From assembly GCA_030621515.1 (NCBI GenBank), contig JAUXHN010000022.1:1-34813 (forward strand): a DNA stretch of 34,813 nt, given 5' to 3'. The DNA comes from Deltaproteobacteria bacterium. GTDB lineage: Bacteria > Myxococcota_A > Polyangia > JAAYKL01. The translations under genes were made by a program, and so were the position numbers. Shown piece after piece: positions 24,286 to 32,781 of this stretch (position 1 is the stretch's first letter; every line of letters begins with the position of its first letter). The notes beneath the pieces were generated by a model that was given only the letters and a program-made list of their open reading frames with translations, was not told the origin of the DNA and made no database searches.

Positions 24286-24328
24286 TCCGGATTCCTCCAT
24301 AACAAAGCCGGCTTCCAACATCTTCCCC

Positions 24329-24378
24329 TTCCCCTCGCAGGGGAATGCCGGGATGGGGTCAAGGGAACTCAAGGGAAC
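24329..24378. repeat. Hairpin plus 16-bp dispersed repeat (copy 2) and 10-bp tandem repeat
   Basis: TTCCCCT/AGGGGAA with a CGC loop occupies 24329-24345. It is followed by GCCGGGATGGGGTCAA (24347-24362, identical to 19998-20013) and two tandem TCAAGGGAAC units (24359-24378). The composite lies in the 139-nt gap between two minus-strand genes and resembles a REP-like or mobile-repeat remnant. Confidence 0.6.
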
Positions 24379-24424
24379 ATATCACAATCAATGGTCGAAT
24401 ATGCACGTCAAAAAAAGACGGGAC

Positions 24425-26770
24425 CTATTTTTTTTCTTCCAGGCCCGAGTAATATTTACAGCGATCCATCCAGTCCCGCGCATACTCCCTGGCGCCGCTC
24501 GGTGCAATATCGTCATTGACGATCTTTTGAAAAATCAGGGCGGCCTCCGTGTTTCGCCCTGATACGAGAAGAGATTGCCCCCGCATCCGGCGGGCGGCAA
24601 GAGCGATATCCGGAGTCGTCTCATTGAGGGCGATCCTCTCCATATCTTCCAGTTTGGCCAGGGTTCCCTCCGGATCGCCGTGGCGAAAGTACTGGCGTGC
24701 CAGCAGGTACGCGAGGAACGGGTTATCCGGGTACACGCGAGCGGCATCGGCGATGGACAGCATCGCCAGCGGCTCCGAGAGACCGTCCGGACCCGGGCTC
24801 CTGGCCAGGATCTCGATGACGGGAGCGACAACACCAGGGTCCAGGGCGGCGAGGGCGGCCTTCATTTGAAGGCGCCTGCGATCCGCGTTTGACGGCGCGT
24901 CCGCCGAGAGCTCGGCGTACTTCCTTGCTGCTTCGCCGGTGTTGCCGGCTCCGAACTCCAGATCCGCCAGCATCTCGCGCAGGGCGTTCTTCCTGGATTT
25001 GCTCACGGTCGTGTCTACGAGCATGTCATCGGCCATTGCCCGCGCCTCGTCGCATCGACCGGATCTCATGAGCCCACCCAACAGCGCCATTCGTGTAGAC
25101 CCGGTCCCGCCTGAGCGTTCGACGGCCTCATCGAGCAACGCAATCAGCTCGTCCCGCCTGCCCGAATCGGCCGACTTTGAGGCTCTGTCGTGGAGCCGCG
25201 CCACCTCGTGTACGCAAACACTTCTGATAACAGAAGGGCGATCGAATCGATGCCGGGCCGCGATGAGATCGTTCTCGCGAAGTGGGATTTTGTCCAAAAA
25301 ATCGAGCCAATCTTTCCAGAGATCATTCAGATCCACTCCCGTGGCGTCTTTCCAGGAGGCCCCCGAGTAGACCTTCTTCAGGGCTCGCGCGCCGTGTCGG
25401 TCCTTTAATCTCCGGCAGAAGGAGCCGGCGGCGGAATATGCCCTGGATGCGTGGGTGTCCAGAAAACCCGGGCCGAAAAGGGTATCGGCGGTCGGAAGCA
25501 GATCGAGGCGCTTCATTGCAGCAGACCACTGGTGTATCGAGAGATCTCCCCGTGGCCCCTGGGCGGCGACGGCAAGCCCCTCGATGAGTCCGGGATTCGG
25601 GTACAATCCGCCGAGACCTCCCGCAATCTTGAACGGTCCGTGGCCGAAGCTCGCGGAGACGGCGTGGGCCAGCTCGTGGCGAAGCACCTCATGGGGAACC
25701 CGATCCACGATCACGTATACCTCGGATCGCCACGGCTTGGCGATGTTGGTGCGCCTGGCCCCGATGGCGTCGCCCTTCTGGCTGCGGTTCTTGAAGAAGA
25801 AGACCGCTATCGACTCGCGCCCGGTTTCTTCGAGAAAGCTCTCAACCTGATGTAGGGAGAAAGCGGCATCCCGGGTCAGCTCCTTCACCGAGTCCTTCGG
25901 GGTTTCGGGAGAGAAGTACAGATCCAGTAGGCCGATGGAGACATGCGTGGAAAGGAGTTGTTCCAGGTCGGCCCGATCGGTCCGGTGACCCAGCTTGTTC
26001 CCGGCCGCGTACAGGGATAGCGCAACGATGATGGATATTCCCAGGGGGACCAGACTGCGCACACGGGAGCGCTCCGACAGACGTCGCAACGAGAGTCGCA
26101 ACGATGCGGGGTCCGCCAGGAGGGCGCCCGCGGACAGGAGCATAACCAGGTGGGCGATCCCCGCCAGCCGGTAAGTGACGAGTCGATGATCTATTTTGAT
26201 GAGCGTGTCGTAGAGGACCCCTGGAAAGTAGCCGAAGAACGGGCCGAAGGCGAACACGGCGGGTGTCGAGTGGAACTCGTGGAAGGCTGCTGCGATGCTG
26301 CCCGCGAATGCGACGAACCATATGGCGGATGCGGTCTTCGGGCCGGGCGAGAACAGGCCGACCAGCAACCCGAACCCGGATGCCAGCAAAACCGAGGGCA
26401 GGGGGATGAGCGCAACGAAGGCGAGCCCCTCGCACAGATTGCAGGGAGACACTCTCAGGCCATTGAACAGCGCGATGAAAAGCGGGGCCAGTAGAAGAAG
26501 CAGACCGTGGGCGGCGGTCTTGCCGTACATGGCGAGCACCGAGTACCTCACTCCGGGGAAGGCTGCCTTGCGAGCCCGAACCCTCGACGGATAGACGGAG
26601 GCCAGATGTCCCGCACCAAGGGAGGAGACGAGGGAGATGAAGAGGGCCATCTCGTAGCCCAGGTTTTCCAGCAACGGCGCGGTGCAGGCCAGGAGCGCAG
26701 CCACTGAGACGAAGGCGAGCCAGCCCACGAAGAGCCGCCAACGCCAGGGGGGGTATGATATCCCCCTCAT
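24425..26770 (-). CDS. Polytopic membrane protein with gluzincin peptidase and helical-repeat domains
   Basis: The 781-residue protein starts at ATG 26770 (weak ribosome-binding site). Residues about 1-275 contain roughly eight hydrophobic helices (RLFVGWLAFVSVAALLACTA, LLLLLAPLFIALFNG, LAGIAHLVMLLSAGALLA, SIIVALSLYAAG). A peptidase MA-like gluzincin domain follows: HELAH (H365, E366, H369), with the third ligand Glu397 in LIEGLAVAAQG. The C-terminal about 270 residues are Ala/Leu-rich helical repeats resembling TPRs (SDADRRRLQ-like and DPGVVAPVIEI, FLAYLLARQYFRHGDPEGTL). The zinc site looks complete. The TM-plus-peptidase-plus-TPR layout suggests a membrane-tethered protease with an extracytoplasmic catalytic domain. 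The substrate is unknown. It ends 139 nt before the MshEN gene. Confidence 0.82.
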   Translation of the reverse strand: MRGISYPPWRWRLFVGWLAFVSVAALLACTAPLLENLGYEMALFISLVSSLGAGHLASVYPSRVRARKAAFPGVRYSVLAMYGKTAAHGLLLLLAPLFIALFNGLRVSPCNLCEGLAFVALIPLPSVLLASGFGLLVGLFSPGPKTASAIWFVAFAGSIAAAFHEFHSTPAVFAFGPFFGYFPGVLYDTLIKIDHRLVTYRLAGIAHLVMLLSAGALLADPASLRLSLRRLSERSRVRSLVPLGISIIVALSLYAAGNKLGHRTDRADLEQLLSTHVSIGLLDLYFSPETPKDSVKELTRDAAFSLHQVESFLEETGRESIAVFFFKNRSQKGDAIGARRTNIAKPWRSEVYVIVDRVPHEVLRHELAHAVSASFGHGPFKIAGGLGGLYPNPGLIEGLAVAAQGPRGDLSIHQWSAAMKRLDLLPTADTLFGPGFLDTHASRAYSAAGSFCRRLKDRHGARALKKVYSGASWKDATGVDLNDLWKDWLDFLDKIPLRENDLIAARHRFDRPSVIRSVCVHEVARLHDRASKSADSGRRDELIALLDEAVERSGGTGSTRMALLGGLMRSGRCDEARAMADDMLVDTTVSKSRKNALREMLADLEFGAGNTGEAARKYAELSADAPSNADRRRLQMKAALAALDPGVVAPVIEILARSPGPDGLSEPLAMLSIADAARVYPDNPFLAYLLARQYFRHGDPEGTLAKLEDMERIALNETTPDIALAARRMRGQSLLVSGRNTEAALIFQKIVNDDIAPSGAREYARDWMDRCKYYSGLEEKK

Positions 26771-26846
26771 CCAATCAATCCGTCAGCGAACATGAGAAGT
26801 CGCCATGAAATCTTTTTTTTGAACGCCTTCATGTTATCATGCGGTC

Positions 26847-28442
26847 ATGTCAACTTCTTTTGAACGAAAAGTAAACAGGCGTTTCATCCTGTGCGTCGCT
26901 ATTCTGGGCGGATTTCTCTGTTCGGGAGCCGGCGCGAAGGCCGATCCCACCAACTATCAAAGGTATGTAATTGGGGAGCGGGCTCTGGGCATGGCGGGCG
27001 CTCAGACTGCGGCGGTAAACGACCCAATGGCCAACTACTATAACCCGGCCGCGATGGCGTTCACGTCGTCCACCATGGTATCCGCGAGCAAGGCTCTCTA
27101 CAGTTTCGACTCCAGAAAGATAAAAGGGGGGTATATTCCATGGTCTTCGTTCTCGGGCGATCCTACTGCCGATGCGCTCACGCTGGAGCACAAGAACGAT
27201 CTGACGTTGCCGTCCACTCTGGCCCTCAGCTCCAAGTTCGGAGCAAGGTTGCCGGGGAGGGGGCCGAGACGTCATGCCATCGGCATCGCCATTCTGGTGC
27301 CCAATCAAGACGAATATACTCTCCACTCCACATGGGAGTCGCAGGGGGCGCGACGCGACAAGGAAACGTACAGGTTGTCGGAATCATACAAGCAGGTCTG
27401 GACGGGCCTGTCGTACGCCTTTCGTTTTTCCCGTGAGTTTGGGCTGGGGCTCTCGGCGTTTCTGGTAAACACTTCCCTGGGCAGGCATATGACCTTCTCC
27501 CGCAGGGCGGACACAGACACTTGCGATCTGGACCAATGCGGGTACCTGGAATTCAAGGAATCGAGTCTTTCCATAGATACCGTTTCTCTATTGTTCCGGC
27601 TGGGAGGGCTCTGGGAGCCGCACGAGAACTGGCGTTTCGGCTTGACTGTGACGGCGCCGACGATTTTGCTCGGAGATCTGAAGCTGTTCAAGACAGAAGG
27701 CAGCCTGAAGCAAACCTATGGAGCATCGTGGGTATCGGGAAGCGATGACGACTGGGCAGACTACTATTCTGATTCCTATAATTTGGATGTTAAAACGTAC
27801 GAGCCCATGTCCTTTCGGGCCGGCGTAGCCTACGTGTGGAGCAAGCAGTTCGCTGTCGATCTGGACGTGGCTCTTCACCTTCCCGTCAGCTATCGCCGGA
27901 TAGAGGGCGATCCCGTAATGGAGAGGCGTTGTCCCGATGGTGTCGATGATTGCGATGACCCGGATGAGACCGCAAGTCCCGAGTGGTTCGACAACGGCAT
28001 ATACAAATCGATAAATCGCAGGACCGTGACCAACGTGAACATCGGTTGGGAGTTGATAATCAATGAGATCTGGACTCTGAGAAACGGATTCTTTACTGAT
28101 TTTTCGGCGGCGCCCCCGATAAAAGAGGGTGATGTTCCACAGCAGGCGAGGGTCAACAAGTATGGAACCGGGCTGTCGATGGGGTTCAGGGCCAAGGGGT
28201 ACGCCATTTCGATTGGTGCGACCGGCAGCATAGGGTACGGGAACGCCTCGACCTACAACCCCCACAGCGGCCTCTGGCAACCTGCTCCGCTGGAGGAGAA
28301 GTCGCTTTACATCTTCATAGCCGGTGTTCAGAAGGCCGCAGTGAGGGGCTCCAAAAAAATTGTGTCGGAAGTGGACAAGAAGATAGAAGAGGTAAAATCC
28401 AAGGAGGAAGAGGAGACGACAATTCCTGCCGAAGGAAAGTGA
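26847..28442 (+). CDS. FadL/OmpP1-like outer-membrane barrel protein
   Basis: Starting at ATG 26847, the 531-residue protein has a signal peptide (RRFILCVAILGGFLCSGAGAKA, cleavage near residue 33). The mature N-terminus GERALGMAGAQTAAVNDPMANYYNPAAMAF matches the hatch-region signature of the FadL/toluene-transport family. The rest alternates aromatic-rich amphipathic strands (FGLTVTAPTILLG, AVDLDVALHLPVSY, IGWELIINEIWTLRNGF), consistent with a 14-strand barrel. A Cys-bearing loop lies at about residues 220-235 (DTCDLDQCGYLE). The C-terminus carries a Lys/Glu-rich tail beyond the barrel. FadL proteins import hydrophobic compounds across the outer membrane. The substrate here is unknown. It is divergent from the protease gene across about 76 nt. 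Confidence 0.85.
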   Translation: MSTSFERKVNRRFILCVAILGGFLCSGAGAKADPTNYQRYVIGERALGMAGAQTAAVNDPMANYYNPAAMAFTSSTMVSASKALYSFDSRKIKGGYIPWSSFSGDPTADALTLEHKNDLTLPSTLALSSKFGARLPGRGPRRHAIGIAILVPNQDEYTLHSTWESQGARRDKETYRLSESYKQVWTGLSYAFRFSREFGLGLSAFLVNTSLGRHMTFSRRADTDTCDLDQCGYLEFKESSLSIDTVSLLFRLGGLWEPHENWRFGLTVTAPTILLGDLKLFKTEGSLKQTYGASWVSGSDDDWADYYSDSYNLDVKTYEPMSFRAGVAYVWSKQFAVDLDVALHLPVSYRRIEGDPVMERRCPDGVDDCDDPDETASPEWFDNGIYKSINRRTVTNVNIGWELIINEIWTLRNGFFTDFSAAPPIKEGDVPQQARVNKYGTGLSMGFRAKGYAISIGATGSIGYGNASTYNPHSGLWQPAPLEEKSLYIFIAGVQKAAVRGSKKIVSEVDKKIEEVKSKEEEETTIPAEGK

Positions 28443-28526
28443 GAACGGGTTTACGTTTGAATAGTCAGGTTCCATGTTGCGTCACAGAAGAGTGACAGGG
28501 GTTTGTAGAAACGAAAGGGAATGAAA

Positions 28527-28862
28527 ATGCCCAAGAAAACACTGGCATTGATAGTCATGGCGGTCTTTTTGGCTGTTTCAATGACGGCCATGGCGGAGAG
28601 CAAGGGAAAGATAAAGGTGAAGCTGGTCAATCACCTCGGCGCGACCACCAACGGCACAGTGATTGCCAAAAAAGGCAACAAAACCAAGACATGCAAGACG
28701 TCTGCCGGAACCTGCACCCTGACCGGCCTGAAAAAGGGGAAATGGACGGTCACCGCAAAGACATCGGGCGGAGCAAAGGGCGGCCCGGTAAAAAAGAAAG
28801 TGAAGGCCGGAAAGAAAGTCAACCTCACGATCAAAGTGAAAAAATCAGCCAATAAAAGGTGA
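28527..28862 (+). CDS. Small Lys-rich secreted protein with one Ig-like domain
   Basis: ATG 28527 is preferred over ATG 28521 because AAAGGGA (28514-28520) is 6 nt upstream of it and abuts the other. The 111-residue product has a signal peptide (PKKTLALIVMAVFLAVSMTAMA, cleavage before ESKGK). The mature part is about 90 residues, strikingly basic (roughly one residue in four is Lys or Arg), with beta-strand periodicity IKVKLVNHLGATTNGTVIAK and KGKWTVTAK, as in carboxypeptidase-regulatory or invasin-like Ig folds. A Cys pair, CKTSAGTC, could form a disulfide hairpin. No catalytic motif is seen. The basic surface suggests binding to DNA, LPS or other anionic polymers. It precedes a likely terminator at 28931. 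Confidence 0.78.
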   Translation: MPKKTLALIVMAVFLAVSMTAMAESKGKIKVKLVNHLGATTNGTVIAKKGNKTKTCKTSAGTCTLTGLKKGKWTVTAKTSGGAKGGPVKKKVKAGKKVNLTIKVKKSANKR

Positions 28863-28930
28863 TCTTGCGAGCAGGCAATTGCTCTCTTTCTTCTACATCG
28901 TTCATCTCTTTAAATCCTGATTAACCGAGA

Positions 28931-28955
28931 AAACATCGATCCGATGTTTGATTTT
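28931..28955 (+). terminator. Possible rho-independent terminator
   Basis: A perfect 8-bp stem AAACATCG/CGATGTTT (loop ATC) is followed by GATTTTG. It lies 69 nt after the small secreted protein gene. The stem is A/T-rich and the T-run is interrupted, so this is a moderate call. Confidence 0.4.
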
Positions 28956-28967
28956 GTCAAAAAAACC

Positions 28968-29007
28968 AATTACTTTTTCCTGCGTAAGTAAAATGATGCA
29001 AGTAATT
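28968..29007. repeat. Inverted repeat AATTACTT/AAGTAATT in the 28863-29082 gap
   Basis: An 8-bp arm at 28968-28975 is matched by its complement at 29000-29007 with a 24-nt spacer that includes another GTAAGTA. It may be an operator for the OmpA-barrel gene or a weak structure. Nothing else is obvious in the gap apart from the terminator-like stem. Confidence 0.35.
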
Positions 29008-29082
29008 GATTGGTAGACCCATGTTGTCTCCATTTTTTCAAGTCAAGACCATGATACATGTTTTGCATGAAGGAGCTTGTAG

Positions 29083-31314
29083 ATGAGAAATCCGTTTGGG
29101 GTGTGGATCGTGGCCGGCATGTCTGCGTTGCTGTTCAACTCTGCGCAAGGGTGGGCCCAGGACACGGAGGCCATCGAATACAGCGACGAGGAAGCGACAG
29201 GCGATGTCGAATACAGTGACGAGGAAGCCGCCGGATCCGTGGAGGGATCCGCGGAAGGTGAATCGGACTGGTCCCTGTCGTACGGGGGGGAGGATTCCGA
29301 GGAGGGGTCGCAAGAGGAGTCGGGCGAAAACCTGATGCTGTGGGAAGCCTCCGCAGCGGAGGCCTCCAGCGATGATCGCGCGAAGCTGAAACCCTGGGAA
29401 TGGGGCGCCATGCGACATCACTCCAACTTGACCGGGAGCACGGGCCTGCTGCGCATGCAGGAAGCCGGATCCGGGCCGGCGGGCACCTTCGGGTTCGGCG
29501 TTCACGGAACCTATTTCAAGTATTCCGATTACCTCATCAAGGGTGACGAGAACGTCGGTATGTGGGGCAACGTGAACCTGCGGATCACACCCCTCGATTT
29601 CCTGGAGATCCATTACGGAATCGCGGCTTCAGCCAATTATAACAACAAGGAGTATCCCTCCCTCTTCCAGACTCTCGGAGACATGGAGCTGGGACTCAAG
29701 GGCTTCTACTCGTTCACCAAGTTGCTCACGTTGGGCCTGGACCTCTCGGTCTTCATGCTCAACTCGGTGGGTGAGGTGGCCCTCGATTGGTCGGGTACAA
29801 GCTTCGGTATGGACGCCCTGGCCACCTTCGATTTCGCCGCGCTCACCGATGACTTTCCCCTGCGCGCTCATCTCAAGGCGGGTTACTTCTTCGATCGTGC
29901 GTCAAATCTGATCGAGGGCATAGAGACCGAACACGGCGGGTGCGGTTCCGATCTGGATGGGGACGGAAACGTGGAATACGAGGGCTGCCTTAGCCCCGTG
30001 GAGAGGACAGCCCTCGGAATCGATCGCAACGATCAGTTCAGAGTGGGTATAGGCATCGACGCGCTGCTTCCCTACGTTTCTCCCATGGTCGAATACAACC
30101 TCGAGATCCCTGTTAACAGACAGGACTTCATTTGCCCCAAGGACATACCGGACAGCTACGACAGTTGCATGGTAGCAGAGTCGGGGTCGAGCTTCCGTCA
30201 GGTGCTGACAATCGGCGCCAGGATTCTCCTGCCGGTGGAAGATCTCGCCATCGATCTCGGTGTTGACATTGGGCTCACAGGATATGCCCCGACGGTTCAC
30301 GAAATGGCCGCAGAAGCTCCGTATCGCATCATATTCGGCGCCAGCTACAATTTCGATCCATTCGTCGATCCGCCGCCGCCACCGCCGCCACCACCGCCGA
30401 TAGTCGAACCGCCGCCGCCGCCACCTCCTCCCGTTCGGATCCTGGGTCTCGTGCATGACGAGGAGTCGGTGGATACTCCGGTGGCCCACGCGGTTATCTC
30501 TTATCAGGGCATGGACCTCAACGCGCAGGTTTCCGGTAACGATGGCCGGTTCGTCTCATACGAGATGCCGGAAGGCCCGCTGACTCTGAACGTCAGTGCC
30601 GATGGCTACAATGACGGTACTTTCACGGTGGAAATCGCGCAGACGGGAGATATGGAGCAGTCTTTCCCGCTCAAGGCGGTACCCAAGAAGGGAACTATCG
30701 CGGTCCAAGTGATCGACGACAAGGACAGTCCCATGGCCGGTATCGATGTCAAGGTGAAGGGTCCGACAGACCAGACCTTTACAACCGATTCGGACGGCAA
30801 GTTGGAGTTCGATACCGACGAGGGCGAGCACAAGCTCATGATTGACGTCGAGGGATATCTGAGCAAGCGGGCGAAGGTCGATGCAATACTGGAGACCAGA
30901 ACCCAGGTGCAGATGCAGCTTCGTCCCAAGCCCAAAAAGTCCCTTGTGGTGATCAAGAAAACCCGGATCCGGATCAAGCGTAAAATCCATTTCGAGACCG
31001 ATTCCGATCAGATAGATCCACGTTCCTTCGGTCTCCTCGACGAGGTTGCGGACACGCTCATAAATAACCCGGACATCAAACTGGTCGAGATCCAGGGTCA
31101 CACGGACAACAGGGGCAAGAAGGACTACAACATAGATCTCAGCGAACGTCGGGCCAGATCGGTCAAGGTCTATCTGGCGGATTCGGGTGTTGAGCGAAAA
31201 CGGCTGCAGTCCAGGGGGTTCGGGCCTGAAAAACCCATCGCTCCAAATGTCACCAGGAACGGCCGCGCCCGCAATCGGCGTGTGGAGTTCCACATAAAGG
31301 AGCGCGCCGAGTAG
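29083..31314 (+). CDS. Outer-membrane protein: barrel, polyproline, CarbReg-like and OmpA domains
   Basis: AAGGAG (29070-29075) lies 7 nt before ATG 29083. The 743 residues begin with a signal peptide (RNPFGVWIVAGMSALLFNSAQGWA). A short acidic repeat follows (EYSDEEATGDVEYSDEEAAG). Then comes a barrel-like region of amphipathic strands (about 130-425) with Cys-bearing calcium-like loops (SDLDGDGNVEYEGC). A polyproline segment (about 427-450, with IVEP in the middle) leads to two Ig-like carboxypeptidase-regulatory modules (VAHAVISYQGMDLNAQVSGN and GIDVKVKGPTDQTFTTDSDG, about 455-620). An OmpA peptidoglycan-binding domain closes the protein: IHFETDSDQIDPRSFGLL, VEIQGHTDNRG and NRRVEFHIKE. It is predicted to link the outer membrane to peptidoglycan. 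It follows the small Lys-rich protein by 220 nt. Confidence 0.9.
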   Translation: MRNPFGVWIVAGMSALLFNSAQGWAQDTEAIEYSDEEATGDVEYSDEEAAGSVEGSAEGESDWSLSYGGEDSEEGSQEESGENLMLWEASAAEASSDDRAKLKPWEWGAMRHHSNLTGSTGLLRMQEAGSGPAGTFGFGVHGTYFKYSDYLIKGDENVGMWGNVNLRITPLDFLEIHYGIAASANYNNKEYPSLFQTLGDMELGLKGFYSFTKLLTLGLDLSVFMLNSVGEVALDWSGTSFGMDALATFDFAALTDDFPLRAHLKAGYFFDRASNLIEGIETEHGGCGSDLDGDGNVEYEGCLSPVERTALGIDRNDQFRVGIGIDALLPYVSPMVEYNLEIPVNRQDFICPKDIPDSYDSCMVAESGSSFRQVLTIGARILLPVEDLAIDLGVDIGLTGYAPTVHEMAAEAPYRIIFGASYNFDPFVDPPPPPPPPPPIVEPPPPPPPPVRILGLVHDEESVDTPVAHAVISYQGMDLNAQVSGNDGRFVSYEMPEGPLTLNVSADGYNDGTFTVEIAQTGDMEQSFPLKAVPKKGTIAVQVIDDKDSPMAGIDVKVKGPTDQTFTTDSDGKLEFDTDEGEHKLMIDVEGYLSKRAKVDAILETRTQVQMQLRPKPKKSLVVIKKTRIRIKRKIHFETDSDQIDPRSFGLLDEVADTLINNPDIKLVEIQGHTDNRGKKDYNIDLSERRARSVKVYLADSGVERKRLQSRGFGPEKPIAPNVTRNGRARNRRVEFHIKERAE

Positions 31315-31392
31315 ATCTCATCTGGGGGTCTTGCCCACTTCGAGTAAAATCTGCTACTCACCTACCGGTTTTATTCCACGCAAGGTGAAGAT

Positions 31393-32778
31393 ATGTCCAA
31401 AATTCGCGTTCGTTTTGCGCCGTCCCCCACTGGAGTTCTCCATCTGGGTGGAGCGCGTACCGCTCTGTTCAATTGGCTTTTCGCAAAGCACACTGGGGGT
31501 GAGTTCCTGCTTCGGGTCGAGGACACTGACTCGAAGCGTTCCACCGAGGAGTCCACCCGTGCGATCCTCGACGCCCTTCAGTGGTTGGGAATGAAATGGG
31601 ACGAGGAACCCATCTACCAATCCGCTCGAATCGAGGAGCACAAGGCCTCCTTACGCAGGCTCATCGACGAAGGCAAGGTCTACAAGTGCTACTGTACCCC
31701 GGAGGAACGCCAGGTAATGCGGGACGAGGCGAAGAGCGCAGGACGCACGTTCATCTATGACGGCCGTTGCGACGGCAAGCCCGACGAGCCGGACAAGCCG
31801 TTTGTCTGGCGCTTTCGCATATCGAAAGAAGGGGAAACCGTGGTGGAGGATCTGGTGCAGGGCAGGGTGGTCACGCCCAATTACGAGATCGAGGACCTGG
31901 TGATCGCGCGCTCAGACGGAACACCTCTCTACAATTTCGTGGTCGTCATCGACGACGCGTCCATGGGCATAACCCACGTGGTTCGCGGCAAGGATCATCT
32001 CACCAACACGCCCAAGCAAATAGCCATTTACAATGGGCTCGGCTTGCCTATACCCAGGTTCGCTCACTTGCCGTTGATACTCGGGCTCTCCAAACGCCTG
32101 CGCTCAGCGGGGATCGAGTCATACAGGGAGCAGGGTTACCTCCCGGGCGCGGTGAACAACTACATCGCCAGGTTGGGATGGTCCCATGGAGATCAGGAGA
32201 TCTTCAGCGATGCCGAGCTTGTCGACAAGTTCGATCTGGCGGATGTCAACCGCTCCGAGGGAGCTCTCAACGTGGAGAAGATGGAGTGGATCAATCAACA
32301 GCACCTCATGGCCTCCAGCCTGGAGGACCTGGCGGTCATGGTGGCCCCGTTCCTCTCGAGCGACGGAGTTGAAGTTGACGCCGCCGATCCCCGGCTGCCG
32401 GCGGCGTGTGAGACTGTGCAGTTGAGATCGAAGACCCTGGTGGAGATGGCCGCCAAGATGAAGTTCTACTTTATAGAAGACGAATCCATTGTGTACGACG
32501 AAAAGGCCGCCGGGAAATTCCTTACCGAGGAATCGAGGGCACACATCAATGGGATGACCACTGCTCTGGAGGCCTCGCCGGACTGGACGGCCCAGGCCAT
32601 CGAGGATGCGGTCAATGGTTTCTGCGAGTCCGCGGATATCAAGCTCAAGCATGTCGCTCAGCCTTCGCGGGTGGCACTCACCGGAGAGGCTACCGGTCCG
32701 GGACTTTTTGAAATGATGGTCGTGCTCGGGCGCGCATCGGTGCTTGACAGGCTTCGCCGCGCATCTGGAGGCGAGTGA
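31393..32778 (+). CDS. gltX: Glutamyl-tRNA synthetase
   Basis: GluRS charges tRNA-Glu with glutamate using ATP. ATG 31393 gives 461 residues, a normal length for the class Ic enzyme. Recognisable parts are RFAPSPTGVLHLGGARTALF (HIGH motif about residues 6-25), RVEDTDSKRSTEES, LQWLGMKWDEEP, the CYC zinc-binding-like pair (YKCYCTPEER), VRGKDHLTNTPKQIAIY and the anticodon-binding region after NNYIARLGWSHGDQEIF. The KMSKS area is unusual. The common LILGPDxxKLSKRHG arrangement here reads LILGLSKRLRSAG (residues 228-240), about five residues shorter, without the first Lys and with LR in place of HG. It may be a paralogue (discriminating or nondiscriminating type undetermined) or reflect a local error. 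A CPBP-family gene starts 3 nt after the stop. Confidence 0.94.
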   Translation: MSKIRVRFAPSPTGVLHLGGARTALFNWLFAKHTGGEFLLRVEDTDSKRSTEESTRAILDALQWLGMKWDEEPIYQSARIEEHKASLRRLIDEGKVYKCYCTPEERQVMRDEAKSAGRTFIYDGRCDGKPDEPDKPFVWRFRISKEGETVVEDLVQGRVVTPNYEIEDLVIARSDGTPLYNFVVVIDDASMGITHVVRGKDHLTNTPKQIAIYNGLGLPIPRFAHLPLILGLSKRLRSAGIESYREQGYLPGAVNNYIARLGWSHGDQEIFSDAELVDKFDLADVNRSEGALNVEKMEWINQQHLMASSLEDLAVMVAPFLSSDGVEVDAADPRLPAACETVQLRSKTLVEMAAKMKFYFIEDESIVYDEKAAGKFLTEESRAHINGMTTALEASPDWTAQAIEDAVNGFCESADIKLKHVAQPSRVALTGEATGPGLFEMMVVLGRASVLDRLRRASGGE

Positions 32779-32781
32779 TCT

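Noticed and set aside
24286-24424. Cobalamin riboswitch upstream of the MshEN-metH operon
   Set aside because: No B12 box or matching folded core was found; the region is short and filled by repeats.
24395-24430. A-run/T-run terminator at the end of the protease gene
   Set aside because: A7 and T8 tracts flank a short segment but no GC stem separates them; too weak to call.
21958-24519. Plus-strand open frames of 341 and 431 codons over metH and the MshEN gene
   Set aside because: They are antisense shadows of strongly conserved genes, with no domains and no ribosome-binding support.
25842-26774. Minus-strand 310-codon open frame overlapping the protease start
   Set aside because: It overlaps the multi-TM protease reading frame and encodes low-complexity Arg/Gly-rich sequence without homology.
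26810-26846. Promoter TATCAT just before ATG 26847, possibly giving a leaderless transcript
   Set aside because: The hexamer is 7 nt from the ATG and no -35 sequence lies at the right distance, so it was not annotated.
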